Assembly (NCBI RefSeq): GCF_049896245.1
Contig: NZ_JAFCTX010000024.1
Span: 9,497-73,496 of the forward strand
Reading direction: 5' to 3'
DNA length: 64,000 nt
Source: Cypionkella sp049896245
GTDB taxonomy: Bacteria; Pseudomonadota; Alphaproteobacteria; Rhodobacterales; Rhodobacteraceae
Below the pieces are notes generated by a model. The model had not been told where the DNA came from and did not search any database. It was given only the letters and a program-made list of their open reading frames with translations. Both the position numbers and the translations under genes were made by a program. Position 1 is the first letter of the stretch, and each line of letters opens with the position of its first letter. Positions 52,026 through 61,194 of this stretch are shown here, one piece after another.

Positions 52026-52754
52026 ATGTTTCCAATCCGCGATCATAACCCCTCGGGCCGGGTGCCCTATGTGACCTACGCGCTGATCGCGGTGAATATC
52101 GCGGTGTTCGTGGTGTCTTGGTTTGGCTTGCGCGGCGAATATGCGCTGGCAGAGTTTTACTACACTTGGGGGCTGGTGCCCGCTTGGCTGATGCAGGGCG
52201 AGGGGTATTCTGCGCTGATCAGCCATATGTTCCTGCATGGCGGCTGGATGCATCTGGCGGGCAACATGCTGTTTTTGTGGATCTTTGGTGACAATCTGGA
52301 AGATGTGCTGGGGCATCTGCGCTATATTTTGTTCTACCTTGCCTGTGGGCTCGCGGCTGCGGCGTTGCAGGTGGCGGGCGATCCAGGGTTTGATGGGCCG
52401 CTGATCGGGGCATCAGGGGCGATCGCCGGGGTGCTCGGCGGCTATCTGGTGCTGTTTCCGCGTGCCCGTGTCGATGTGCTGTTGATTTTCATCATCTTTT
52501 TCCGGGTGTTTTCGATTCCGGCTTGGATCGTGCTGGGGATTTGGTTCGCGGTGCAAAGCTTTAATGGCTATTCTGCGACCGAGGATGGTGTGGCTTACCT
52601 TGCGCATATCGGCGGGTTTATTGCCGGGGCGGTTTTGGTGCTGCCTGTGCTGATGCGGCGCGGGTTTTGGGCGCAGAACAACGGCAAGCCGCCGCATCCG
52701 GCAGCGGAATATCCGGTCAGCCCCAGCCGCATCCCGCGCGTGCCAAAACGTTAG
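52026..52754 (+). CDS. Rhomboid family intramembrane serine protease
   Basis: This 242-residue membrane protein has six or so helices. The catalytic serine is S130 in GASGAIAGVLGGYLV and the partner histidine is H194 in AHIGGFIAG; HMFLHGGWMHLAGNMLFLWI is the conserved early loop and helix. The substrates are unknown. It lies between putA and a convergent inositol phosphatase gene. Confidence 0.93.
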   Translation: MFPIRDHNPSGRVPYVTYALIAVNIAVFVVSWFGLRGEYALAEFYYTWGLVPAWLMQGEGYSALISHMFLHGGWMHLAGNMLFLWIFGDNLEDVLGHLRYILFYLACGLAAAALQVAGDPGFDGPLIGASGAIAGVLGGYLVLFPRARVDVLLIFIIFFRVFSIPAWIVLGIWFAVQSFNGYSATEDGVAYLAHIGGFIAGAVLVLPVLMRRGFWAQNNGKPPHPAAEYPVSPSRIPRVPKR

Positions 52755-52784
52755 TTCAGCGCTCTAGACGTCCGAGCCGGGCCA

Positions 52785-52803
52785 CGATTTTTATCAAAAA
52801 TCG
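52785..52803. terminator. Bidirectional hairpin between rhomboid and phosphatase genes
   Basis: CGATTTTT and AAAAATCG arms with a 3-nt loop form an A/T-rich dyad between convergent genes, giving U-rich ends in both directions. It resembles the palindromes at 7988 and 63432. Confidence 0.6.
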
Positions 52804-52824
52804 GTTTCGCGGCGCATCGCGCGC

Positions 52825-53613
52825 TTATGCGTCGCGGATGATTTTGGTCAGCGGCGCGAACAGCGCCTGATTGGCGCAGATCAATGCGCCGTTTTCCAAA
52901 ATGTCGTAACCTTCGCGCACCGGGCCGATCAGGCCGCCGGCTTCTTTCACCAGCAAAATCCCGGCGGCGATGTCCCACTGCTGCAACTCGCGCTCCCAAT
53001 AGCCGTCAAAGCGGCCAGCGGCGACATAGGCGAGGTCGAGCGAGGCGACACCCCAGCGGCGCATCCCGGCACAAGCGGGCATCAGGCGGGCAAGGTCGGC
53101 CAAAGTGGCGGGCAGGGTTTTCTTGGTGCTGAACGGCACTCCAGTGGCGAACACGGCTTCGTGCATCGCGCGACGGCCAGATACGCGCAGGCGGCGGTCG
53201 TTCATCCAGGCGCCTGAACCTTTTTCGGCCCAGAACATCTCATCCTTGGCGGCATCGAACACCACGGCGGAAGTGATCTCGCCCTTATGCTCCAGTGCGA
53301 TGGAAATCGCCCAATGCGGCATGCCGTGCAGGAAGTTGGTGGTGCCATCGAGCGGATCGACAATCCAGCGGCGGGTGGGGTCTTGGCCTTCCTGCTCGCC
53401 AGTTTCTTTACCCAGCCAGCCATAGGTGGGGCGGCCCCCCATCAGATCCTCTTTGATGATCCGCTCGGCTTCGCGGTCGGCTTTGGTGACGAAATCACCG
53501 GGGCCTTTGGTCGAGACTTGCAGGTTCTCAACCTCGCGGAAGTCTTTCACCAGCGCTTTGCCAGCGCGGCGGGCAGCCTTGATCATCAGGTTGAGGTTGG
53601 CACTGCCTTGCAT
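52825..53613 (-). CDS. Inositol monophosphatase family protein
   Basis: This 262-residue Mg2+-dependent phosphatase has the motifs GDFVTKADREAE, the metal-binding WIVDPLDGTTNFLHGMPHWA and WDIAAGILLVKEAGG. These define the IMPase/SuhB family, acting on inositol phosphates or 3'-phosphoadenosine 5'-phosphate; which one cannot be decided. The gene is likely monocistronic. Confidence 0.92.
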   Translation of the reverse strand: MQGSANLNLMIKAARRAGKALVKDFREVENLQVSTKGPGDFVTKADREAERIIKEDLMGGRPTYGWLGKETGEQEGQDPTRRWIVDPLDGTTNFLHGMPHWAISIALEHKGEITSAVVFDAAKDEMFWAEKGSGAWMNDRRLRVSGRRAMHEAVFATGVPFSTKKTLPATLADLARLMPACAGMRRWGVASLDLAYVAAGRFDGYWERELQQWDIAAGILLVKEAGGLIGPVREGYDILENGALICANQALFAPLTKIIRDA

Positions 53614-53685
53614 GGGCGGACTCCGGTCTGTGTAAGCTGGGGGGCATACACGGCTGGGGGAAAGAGCGCAAGGCGGCGGGGGGCG

Positions 53686-55200
53686 TTAAGACGGGCGGTT
53701 CAACTCGGCTTTGAAGAACGGCTCTGGGCTGTCAACTTCGACCAGACGGCGCTTTTCGACCTGCCAGAAGCGGCTGCCCACGGCACGGATGAAATCGCGG
53801 TCGTGGCTGACCAACAGGCAGGTGGCACGTTGGGTCAGCAGTTCGGATTCCAGTGCCTCTTGGCCTTCGATGTCGAGGTGGTTGGTGGGCTCGTCCAGCA
53901 GGTAGAAGTTGGGGTTGGACAGGCGCAGCAGCAGCATGGCGAGGCGGGCCTTCTGGCCGCCGGACAGCTTGCCCAAGGGCCGGGTTTGCCAATCGGGTTT
54001 GATGCCAGCGCCTGCGAGCAGGGTTTTGGTGGTCTGATCATTGGCGTGCTGGCTGATCAGAGCCTGCGGGGTCATGCTGTCGGACAGTTGCGCGAGGTTT
54101 TGGTCGGAATAGCCCAGCACAAGGGTCGCGGCGGCTTTGATCGCGCTGGGCTGGCCTTGGATCGCAGCGAGTACGGCGCGGATCATTTGGGATTTTCCGG
54201 TGCCGTTTGCGCCCAGGATCACCACGCGGTCGCCGCGTTCGATCCATTTTTGCCCCGTAGAAAACAATGGGCGGGCGTCGGGGGTGGTGATGGGCGCATC
54301 GTTCAGGGTGATCAGGGCTTTGGCATGGGTGCCGGAATTGACCAGTTTGATCGCCCCAGATGAGGTTTCGCGGTGGGCGGGGCGAGCGGCTGACTCCAGC
54401 TTTTCGGCGCGATCTTTCAGCTGTTTGGTCTTGGTGATCAACAGATCGGAGCCGGAATTGATACCGATGTTCTTCAGTTTGGCGGCTTGGCGGCGAAGTT
54501 GATCGGCTTTGTTCAGATCGTTTTCAAAGCGGCGCGAGTCTGCTGCATCGGTTTCTTCCAAGGCGGCGCGGGCGCGGGAATAGGGCAGCGCAAACATACG
54601 GCTGGAGGTCGCGCGCAGGAACAGGCTGCGGCTGGTGGCGGCATCCAAGAAGGCGCGGTCGTGGCTGGTGGTGATCACGGCGGTGTCGCGCGCCAGGCTA
54701 TCAAGCCAGCGTTGCAGGGTGCCGATGCGGGAGAGGTCGAGATGGTTGGTGGGCTCGTCCAGCAGGTAGAGGTCGGGTTCAGTGATCGCGGCGCGGGCGA
54801 GCAGGGCAATGCGCTGCCAGCCGCCAGAGAGGGCGTTGAGGGGCGTGTCGCGCAGGGCTTCGGGGACGGAGAGATCATCCAGCACAATCTCGGCGCGCCA
54901 AGATTCATAATCGGCTTGGTCGGCGGGGAGGGCGGCCAGAGTGGCTTGCCGGAAGGTCAGCGGCAGCAAAGTTGTTGGCACGTCTTGATCGACCAGCGCG
55001 GATTTTAAGCCTCGGGTGCGGGTGATTTCGCCAGAGGTGGGCTCCAACGTTCCGGCCAAGCAGCGCAGCAGTGAGGATTTGCCGCGGCCGTTGGCGGCGA
55101 TCAGGCCAAGGCGGTCTCCGGGCTCGATGGAGAAACTGAGGTCGGTGAACAGCGGTTGGCCGAGGGTGAGGGTGAGCGATTTGGTGGCAAGCAGGGTCAT
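53686..55200 (-). CDS. ABC-F family ATPase
   Basis: This soluble 504-residue protein has two fused ABC domains and no membrane segment. The first has Walker A AANGRGKSSLL, signature LSGGWQRIALLARA and Walker B LYLLDEPTNHLDL. The second has GANGTGKSQMI, LSGGQKARLAMLLL and FYLLDEPTNHLDI. A charged linker lies between them. ABC-F proteins act on ribosomes, as translation factors or resistance proteins. ATG 55200 is chosen; the upstream 52-codon extension is not family-like. Confidence 0.92.
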   Translation of the reverse strand: MTLLATKSLTLTLGQPLFTDLSFSIEPGDRLGLIAANGRGKSSLLRCLAGTLEPTSGEITRTRGLKSALVDQDVPTTLLPLTFRQATLAALPADQADYESWRAEIVLDDLSVPEALRDTPLNALSGGWQRIALLARAAITEPDLYLLDEPTNHLDLSRIGTLQRWLDSLARDTAVITTSHDRAFLDAATSRSLFLRATSSRMFALPYSRARAALEETDAADSRRFENDLNKADQLRRQAAKLKNIGINSGSDLLITKTKQLKDRAEKLESAARPAHRETSSGAIKLVNSGTHAKALITLNDAPITTPDARPLFSTGQKWIERGDRVVILGANGTGKSQMIRAVLAAIQGQPSAIKAAATLVLGYSDQNLAQLSDSMTPQALISQHANDQTTKTLLAGAGIKPDWQTRPLGKLSGGQKARLAMLLLRLSNPNFYLLDEPTNHLDIEGQEALESELLTQRATCLLVSHDRDFIRAVGSRFWQVEKRRLVEVDSPEPFFKAELNRPS

Positions 55201-55425
55201 GATTCTATCCGCATGATAAGTAGCGCAAAAGCGCTGTTGAGGCGGACCGAAAACCTGATCAGGCGGAACCTGCGATGCGGCTCGGGTCAGCCCTGCGACA
55301 AATGCAGGGCCGATGCAGGGCCATGGTTGAGTGGGTGGCAGATCAAGTTCATGCACCCCTCCTGTGGCTTCATGTGCCCGGACAGGCTACATTTTGCCCG
55401 AACGAAGGTCAATCAGCGGCGGAGA

Positions 55426-56955
55426 TCAATCATGCGCAACCGGGGCTTCACCCGGGGCCATAACGCGGGGCTCAGCCTTTTTCAGGAACCATGCCAAGGG
55501 CAAAGCGCACAGCGTGATTACCATCATCAGATAGAAATCGTCGATATAGCTGATCATCAGCGCTTGGATTGAAACCAGACCATCCATCTGTTTCAAGGTG
55601 GCTGCGGTCATGGTGCCGGGCGGCACCACCACGTTGAAATTCGGGTTGAACGATGAGATCGCCACCGACAGATCGGCATGGTTGACCTGCACATTGCGGG
55701 TCAGCATCAGCGTCACCATCCAAATCCCGATCGACGAGCCGATATTGCGCACCAGTGAAAACAAGCTGGTGGCATCGGCGCGCAACTCTGGCGCGATGGT
55801 GGCGAAGGCGATGGTCGATAGCGGCACGAACACCAGACCGAGGCCAAGACCTTGGAGCACGCCCGTCCAGATCACCGGGCCGGGGCCCATTTGCGGCGTA
55901 AACCCGGTCATAAAATACAGAGAGGCGGCGGTCAGGATCAGGCCAACTGACACCAACAGCCGGGCATCGGTTTTCTGCACCAAGCGCCCGACGATCAGCA
56001 TCGATGCCATGGTGCCCACCCCGCGCGGACCCATGACAAGCCCGGTGGTGATGGTCGGATAGCCGAAAATGCGCGACAGCATCGGCGGCAGCAGGGCAAG
56101 CGAGGCCAGCAGGATGATGCCGATGATGAAGATGAACACCAATCCGGTGGAGAAGTTGCGATCAAGGAACATCCGGGGTTCAAGGAATGGTTTGTTGGCC
56201 CCCATGATATGGATGACGAACACCCACATGCCTGTGAGGGTCAGGAACAGGTAGAGCCAAATTTCGGCGGAAGAGAACCAGTCAACCTCACCGCCGCGAT
56301 CCAGCATCAGTTGCAGCGCGCCAATGCCGATGGACAGCATGCCAAAGCCGAAGAAATCAAAGCGGCGCAGGCGTTTGACGGATTTCGGCAGATAGGCAAA
56401 GCACCCCAAAAAGGCGATTATGCCGACAGGCAGGTTGACGAAAAACACCCAGCGCCAGTTGAAGCTTTCGGTCAGCCAGCCGCCCAAGGTGGGGCCGATG
56501 ATCGGGCCGACCATGATGCCTGCGCCCCATAGTGCCATGGCTTGACCCGCTTTTTCGCGCGGGTTGATGTCCAAGAGGAATGTTTGCGACAGTGGCACGA
56601 TGGCAGCACCAAATACGCCTTGCAACAGACGGAACAGTACCATCGATGGCAGGCTCCACGCCAGACCACAGGCGATCGAAGTGACAACGAAGCCCGCGAT
56701 CGAGATCAGGAAGAACTCGCGCTTGCCGATGCGGTCGGAAATCCAGCCCGTCGCCGGGGTCATGATCGCAGAGGCGACGATATAGCTGGTCAGCACCCAA
56801 GTGATGGTGTCTTGGCTTGCGCCAAGGTCGCCCGTCATGGTGGGCAGGGCGACGTTGGCGATGGTGGTGTCGAGCACCTGCATGATCGTCGCCAGCATAA
56901 TCGACAGCGTGATCAAACCCTTATGCGGGACTTCTGTGGTGGGGGCGGTGCTCAT
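55426..56955 (-). CDS. emrB: DHA2 family MFS multidrug exporter (EmrB-like)
   Basis: This 509-residue inner-membrane transporter has 14 predicted helices. The DHA2 motif D1 reads LDTTIANVALPTM, with motif A-like GWISDRIGKREFFL and motif C-like GAGIMVGPIIGPTLGGWL. It is 6 bp downstream of the membrane-fusion gene and forms a tripartite-type drug pump with it. The MarR gene upstream suggests induction by toxic compounds. Confidence 0.93.
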   Translation of the reverse strand: MSTAPTTEVPHKGLITLSIMLATIMQVLDTTIANVALPTMTGDLGASQDTITWVLTSYIVASAIMTPATGWISDRIGKREFFLISIAGFVVTSIACGLAWSLPSMVLFRLLQGVFGAAIVPLSQTFLLDINPREKAGQAMALWGAGIMVGPIIGPTLGGWLTESFNWRWVFFVNLPVGIIAFLGCFAYLPKSVKRLRRFDFFGFGMLSIGIGALQLMLDRGGEVDWFSSAEIWLYLFLTLTGMWVFVIHIMGANKPFLEPRMFLDRNFSTGLVFIFIIGIILLASLALLPPMLSRIFGYPTITTGLVMGPRGVGTMASMLIVGRLVQKTDARLLVSVGLILTAASLYFMTGFTPQMGPGPVIWTGVLQGLGLGLVFVPLSTIAFATIAPELRADATSLFSLVRNIGSSIGIWMVTLMLTRNVQVNHADLSVAISSFNPNFNVVVPPGTMTAATLKQMDGLVSIQALMISYIDDFYLMMVITLCALPLAWFLKKAEPRVMAPGEAPVAHD

Positions 56956-56961
56956 GTCGGA

Positions 56962-58098
56962 TTACTTCAGAAAGCCGGGCAGCAGGTCTGACAGGCTGCG
57001 GTGGCGGCCCGTGTCGACCGAAACAGAGGCACTGACGCCCGAGGACAGGCCCTTAGCATCCTCGGGGTTGAGAAAGCGCAGGGTGACGGGGACGCGCTGG
57101 GTGACTTTGACCCAGTTGCCCGTGGCGTTCTGCGCGGGCAGCAGCGAAAACTCGGACCCCGTGCCCGCGCCAATGGCGGCCACCACGGCCTCGATCTTGC
57201 GACCGGGGTTGATGTCAAAGGTGATTTCTGCCGGAGAGCCCACGGTGATACCCTCCAACTGGGTTTCCTTGAAGTTGGCATCGACCCAAGTGTCATCGGT
57301 CTGCACCAGTGCGAACAGGCTTTGTCCGGCGGCGACCATCTGGCCGGGTTTGAACGACGAGGCTTGGTAGATCACGCCATCGGCGGGGGCTTTGACCACG
57401 GCGTTGGCGTAGTTGTAGGCGGCCTGCGCGCTGGCGATCACGGCGGCGCGGACGGCGGGGTGATTGTCGGTTGGGATCAATGGATCACCCCAGATGGCCG
57501 CCAAGGCCGAAGCGACGGCTTGCTTGGCGAGATCGCGCTGATCAAGGGCCGTGCGTTCATCATGGCGGGCGTCGATCAGGTTGGAATCGGTGGCGACACC
57601 TTTTGCGCCAAGGCTTTCCTGCCGCTCGCGTTCTGTGGTCTGGTAAGCGGCTTCATCCTCGGTCAACTGCAGATTGGATTGGGCGGTGGCATAGGCCAGC
57701 TTCAACTGCTCGACCGTGATGCGGGCGGCGGTAACGGCGGCATCGGCTTGGGCTTGTGCCAGCCTGTAGGGCACCGGATCAACTTGGAACAGCACGTCGC
57801 CGGCTTTGACGGTCTGGTTGTCTTTCACCAGCACTTTATCAATCCGTCCCGCCACCGACGAGGCCACCGAGATGCGGGCTTGGTGCAGGTAGGCGTTTTC
57901 GGTTTCCTCATAGCGCCCGCTCATCAGCCAATAGGCCCCCGCCGCCACCAGCAGCACCAAGGGGCCCGCTATCATCAGCACCCGGCGTTTTTTGCGCGGG
58001 GCTGGGGTCGGGGCAGCGATTGGGGCGGTGACGGGTGTGATCGGGGTGACGGTGGCTGGCGGGTTTGCGGCGGGGGTGTTGGTCGAATTGGCGGTCAT
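56962..58098 (-). CDS. emrA: HlyD/EmrA family membrane fusion protein
   Basis: This 378-residue periplasmic adaptor has one N-terminal helix (about 38-58, VLMIAGPLVLLVAAGAYWLM), lipoyl-like halves (SVASSVAGRIDKVLVKDNQT and VKAPADGVIYQASSFKPGQM), a coiled coil between them, and a beta-barrel (DTWVDANFKETQLEGITVGS). It pairs with the EmrB-like exporter and begins 1 bp after the MarR gene ends. Confidence 0.93.
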   Translation of the reverse strand: MTANSTNTPAANPPATVTPITPVTAPIAAPTPAPRKKRRVLMIAGPLVLLVAAGAYWLMSGRYEETENAYLHQARISVASSVAGRIDKVLVKDNQTVKAGDVLFQVDPVPYRLAQAQADAAVTAARITVEQLKLAYATAQSNLQLTEDEAAYQTTERERQESLGAKGVATDSNLIDARHDERTALDQRDLAKQAVASALAAIWGDPLIPTDNHPAVRAAVIASAQAAYNYANAVVKAPADGVIYQASSFKPGQMVAAGQSLFALVQTDDTWVDANFKETQLEGITVGSPAEITFDINPGRKIEAVVAAIGAGTGSEFSLLPAQNATGNWVKVTQRVPVTLRFLNPEDAKGLSSGVSASVSVDTGRHRSLSDLLPGFLK

Positions 58099-58099
58099 A

Positions 58100-58561
58100 T
58101 CAGATGTCCTTCACGTCTGCCGCTGCATCGCAGACGGCCTGAGACAAGGTTGTGGTCACCGAGGCAAGCCCGGTGATAAGGGCTGCGCGCGCCTCGGGGG
58201 TCAGGCCCGACAGCGCTTCGGCAAAGACGGAATCCGCCATTGCCTTTAAATCGTTGCGGATCAGCAGGGTGGAGGCGGTCGGCACGATCACCCGCACGCG
58301 GCGATCCTCGGGATCAGGCTCACGCGCGACCCAACCGGCTTGCTCCATTCGGTCCACCAGCCGCGAGACCGAGATTGGCTCAATTTCCAGCTTATCCGCG
58401 ATGCGGGCTTGGCTGGCGCGGCCCTCGCGCAGCACCACGGCCAGAAGCCGCCACTGCGCCGAGGACAGGCCATATTCCGACGCCCGCTGTGAAAAGCGTT
58501 TGCGCACCAGACGGGAGGCGTCATGCAGCAGAGGTCCAAGCTGATCTTGTGCAAAATTCAT
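58100..58561 (-). CDS. MarR family regulator
   Basis: This 153-residue winged-helix repressor has the core SSAQWRLLAVVLREGRASQA, IADKLEIEPISVSRLVDRME and the wing with REPDPEDRRVRV. It is the first gene of an operon with emrA and emrB. A 20-bp palindrome just upstream of its start is its probable self-operator. Confidence 0.92.
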   Translation of the reverse strand: MNFAQDQLGPLLHDASRLVRKRFSQRASEYGLSSAQWRLLAVVLREGRASQARIADKLEIEPISVSRLVDRMEQAGWVAREPDPEDRRVRVIVPTASTLLIRNDLKAMADSVFAEALSGLTPEARAALITGLASVTTTLSQAVCDAAADVKDI

Positions 58562-58572
58562 TAGGCATAGTT

Positions 58573-58592
58573 ATAATAAGCCTGCTTATTAT
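58573..58592. promoter_or_regulatory. Palindromic MarR operator
   Basis: ATAATAAGC-CT-GCTTATTAT is a perfect 9+2+9 palindrome, 12 bp upstream of the marR start. Its size and position are typical for MarR autorepression. Confidence 0.7.
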
Positions 58593-58677
58593 TCCAATGC
58601 GTTTCTTGCATGGCAGAGATGCGCTTCGCGCTTGGTCTGAGACTCGCTTTGCGCGGGGGCTGGGATGCAGCCGTGCC

Positions 58678-59583
58678 CTATCCGCGCTGCAGTTTGACCG
58701 CTTCGGACCGCCCCAGTTTCAGGAAATGACCGACATAGGGCTTGCTGGCGTCTTCTTCGCGGGTGGCGGCATAGAGGCGTTTGGTGATGCTGCCCGGACC
58801 AAGCGGGCGGGTGATGTAATCGGCGTTGGATTTCACATCGCGCAGCACCCAATCGGGCAGTACGGCGACACCGCGATTAGAGCCCACCAGCATCAGGATC
58901 ACGGCGGTCAGTTCCACCGGGCGCTGGGCGCGTGGCTCGATCCGGGCGGCGGTCAGCAGTTCGGTGAACACATCGAGCTTATCGCGCGGCACCGGGTAGG
59001 TGATCAAGGTTTGGTCGCGGAAATCTTCGGCCTCTATCATCGTCTTGGCCGACAGCGGGTTTTGCGATGAGGCGATGAACATCGGATGGTAGTCGAACAG
59101 CGGGTTGAACGAGATGCCGGGCAGCGGTTCGGGGTTGGATGAGATCACCAGATCAACCTCTTCGCGCAGCAGGGCGGGAAAGCTGTCAAAGGCGAGGCCC
59201 GCGCGAATATCTACATCAACCTCGGGCCAAGCGTGGCGGAACAGTTCCAGCACAGGGAACAGCCAGTCAAAGCAGGCGTGGCACTGGATGGCGATGTGCA
59301 AACGCCCGGTCTTGCCCGCTTGCAAGGCGCGAAATTCTTCCTCCAAAGCGGTGATTTCCGGCAGGATACGTTCGGCGGCGCGCAGCATACGGATACCTGC
59401 GGCGGAGAGGGTCATTGGTTTAGACCGGCGCACGAACAACTCCATCCCAACCTGCGCTTCCAGCCCCGCGACCTGATGGCTGAGCGCCGACTGCGTCATG
59501 TTCATCAGATCGGCAGCACGGGCGAGACCGCCCGCCTGATGGATGGCGCGGATGGTGCGCAGGTGGCGGAGTTCCAGATACAT
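58678..59583 (-). CDS. metR: LysR-type regulator MetR
   Basis: This 301-residue regulator has an N-terminal helix-turn-helix (AGGLARAADLMNMTQSALSH and QVAGLEAQVGMELF) and a substrate domain with ACFDWLFPVLELFRHAWPEV, typical of MetR, which senses homocysteine and activates methionine genes. It diverges from metF, and a TGAA-N5-TTCA box lies between them. Confidence 0.92.
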   Translation of the reverse strand: MYLELRHLRTIRAIHQAGGLARAADLMNMTQSALSHQVAGLEAQVGMELFVRRSKPMTLSAAGIRMLRAAERILPEITALEEEFRALQAGKTGRLHIAIQCHACFDWLFPVLELFRHAWPEVDVDIRAGLAFDSFPALLREEVDLVISSNPEPLPGISFNPLFDYHPMFIASSQNPLSAKTMIEAEDFRDQTLITYPVPRDKLDVFTELLTAARIEPRAQRPVELTAVILMLVGSNRGVAVLPDWVLRDVKSNADYITRPLGPGSITKRLYAATREEDASKPYVGHFLKLGRSEAVKLQRG

Positions 59584-59613
59584 GCGCGACTTTCATCATT
59601 ATGGTGAAAACTA

Positions 59614-59626
59614 TGAATTGGCTTCA
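59614..59626. promoter_or_regulatory. MetR box
   Basis: TGAATTGGCTTCA matches the known TGAANNNNNTTCA MetR site exactly, in the 89-bp metR/metF gap. A second dyad TTTCA...TGAAA (59591-59608) lies beside it and may be a weaker site. Confidence 0.8.
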
Positions 59627-59672
59627 ATTTACGCGCGGTGACATAACGGGGTCAAGTAAAAGGAGCCGGACC

Positions 59673-60551
59673 TTGTCTGCACCGCGTATCTCGTTTGAAT
59701 TCTTCCCGCCGCAATCCTTGGACGCCTCGTTCAAACTGTGGGAAACAGTGCAGGTGCTGGCGCCAATGCAGCCGGATTTTGTCAGCGTGACCTATGGCGC
59801 GGGCGGCACCACCTGCAAGCTGACGCATGACGCGGTGGCCACCATCAAGCGCAATTACGGGCTGAATGTGGCTGCGCATTTGACCTGCGTTGATGCCAGC
59901 CGGGCCGAAACCCTCGAGGTTGCAGAGGCTTATGCGGACGTGGGCGTGACCGAGATTGTGGCATTGCGCGGCGATGCCCCGAAAGGCGCGGATCGGTTCA
60001 TCCCGCATCCCGACGGATTCGGCTCATCGGTGGAACTGGTCGAAGCCTTGGCGAAGACCGGAAAATTCAAGCTGCGCGTTGGGGCCTACCCCGAGCCGCA
60101 CCCGGATGCTGCAGATAAATTTGCCGATGTGGATTGGCTGAAGCGCAAGATTGACGCAGGGGCCAGCAGTGCCATCACGCAGTTTTTCTTTGAGGCGGAC
60201 ACCTTCTTCCGCTTCCGCGATGCTTGCGTGAAGGCTGGGATCACCGCCCCGATCATTCCGGGCATCCTGCCGATCCAGTCGTGGGACGGCGCCAAGAAAT
60301 TTGCCGCCCGCTGTGGTGCAAGTGTGCCGCAGCGTCTGGATGAAGGTTTTGCAATGGCGAAACGGGACGGGCGCGAAGATTTGCTGGCGCTGACCCAATG
60401 CACCACTCTGTGCAGCCGTCTGCTTGAGGGTGGCGTCGAGGACCTGCATTTCTACACCCTCAACCGCCCGGAACTGACGCGCGAAGTTGTCCGTGCCTTA
60501 GGCATTGCACCGGGACTGAGCCCGCAAATCGCACTCGAAAAGGTCGCTTAA
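59673..60551 (+). CDS. metF: Methylenetetrahydrofolate reductase
   Basis: This 292-residue FAD enzyme reduces 5,10-methylene-THF to 5-methyl-THF for methionine synthesis. Family marks are ISFEFFPPQ, SVTYGAGGTT, AHLTCVDASRAE, LRGDAPKG and the late ITQFFFEADTFFRF. The start is TTG 59673, supported by AAAAGGAG 7 bp upstream and by the usual N terminus; an ATG-led frame from 59601 would run through the MetR box. The factor-independent terminator follows at 60604. Confidence 0.94.
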   Translation: MSAPRISFEFFPPQSLDASFKLWETVQVLAPMQPDFVSVTYGAGGTTCKLTHDAVATIKRNYGLNVAAHLTCVDASRAETLEVAEAYADVGVTEIVALRGDAPKGADRFIPHPDGFGSSVELVEALAKTGKFKLRVGAYPEPHPDAADKFADVDWLKRKIDAGASSAITQFFFEADTFFRFRDACVKAGITAPIIPGILPIQSWDGAKKFAARCGASVPQRLDEGFAMAKRDGREDLLALTQCTTLCSRLLEGGVEDLHFYTLNRPELTREVVRALGIAPGLSPQIALEKVA

Positions 60552-60603
60552 GCGTTAACGTCTCCCTGACGGCGGGTTCCCCCAGAACCGGCGACCTCAC
60601 TCG

Positions 60604-60634
60604 CGCGCCTCCCCCCACGGGAGGCGCGTTTTTT
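60604..60634 (+). terminator. Terminator after metF
   Basis: CGCGCCTCCC and GGGAGGCGCG arms with a 5-nt loop are followed by six T residues. Confidence 0.9.
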
Positions 60635-60705
60635 CTATGCGTTTTTAGTAGTCGGGGGCGGGCAGGATGCGGTAAAGCTTGGGAAATATCGCGAAGGATG
60701 CCGCA

Positions 60706-61143
60706 ATGAAGCCGATTTTCGTTCTGAATGGCCCAAACCTGAACCTGCTGGGCCTGCGCCAGCCCGAGATTTACGGGCAGGAAACCTTGGCCGATGTGGT
60801 GGCTGGCCTGTCAGGGCTGGCGGTGGAATTGGGGCTGGCGGTGGAGTGTATGCAATCCAACCACGAGGGCCAGTTGGTCGATTGGATCCAAAGCGCGCGC
60901 GGGGCGGCGGCGGGGATCATCATCAATCCGGGCGCTTATTCGCACACTTCGGTGGCGATTTTGGACGCGCTGAACGTGTTTGAGGGCGTGGTTTTGGAGG
61001 TGCATATCTCCAACATCCACAAGCGCGAAGCGTTTCGTCATCATTCCTTCGTATCGGGGCGGGCGGAAGGCGTAATCGCGGGGTTTGGCACCGAGGGCTA
61101 TCTGCTGGCGCTACGGCGGATGGCTTCTTTGCTGAAACGCTAG
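60706..61143 (+). CDS. aroQ: Type II 3-dehydroquinate dehydratase
   Basis: This 145-residue dodecameric enzyme carries out the third step of the shikimate pathway. It begins MKPIFVLNGPNLNLLGLRQP with the catalytic Tyr in EIYG, continues QSNHEGQLVDWI, IINPGAYSHTSVAI, and EVHISNIHKREAFRHHSF with the active-site His. ATG 60706 follows AAGGA by 8 bp. Confidence 0.95.
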   Translation: MKPIFVLNGPNLNLLGLRQPEIYGQETLADVVAGLSGLAVELGLAVECMQSNHEGQLVDWIQSARGAAAGIIINPGAYSHTSVAILDALNVFEGVVLEVHISNIHKREAFRHHSFVSGRAEGVIAGFGTEGYLLALRRMASLLKR

Positions 61144-61161
61144 GGTCGTGGCGGCGTGGGA

Positions 61162-61194
61162 GCCTCCGGCGGGGATATTTTTGCCAAGATGAAA
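61162..61194. repeat. GCCTCCGGCGGG-GATATTT element overlapping a gene start
   Basis: This is a full copy of the element at 23197: GCCTCCGGCGGGGATATTTT then TGCCAAGATGAAA. The ATG inside its tail is the start codon of the ligase gene at 61189. Confidence 0.7.
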
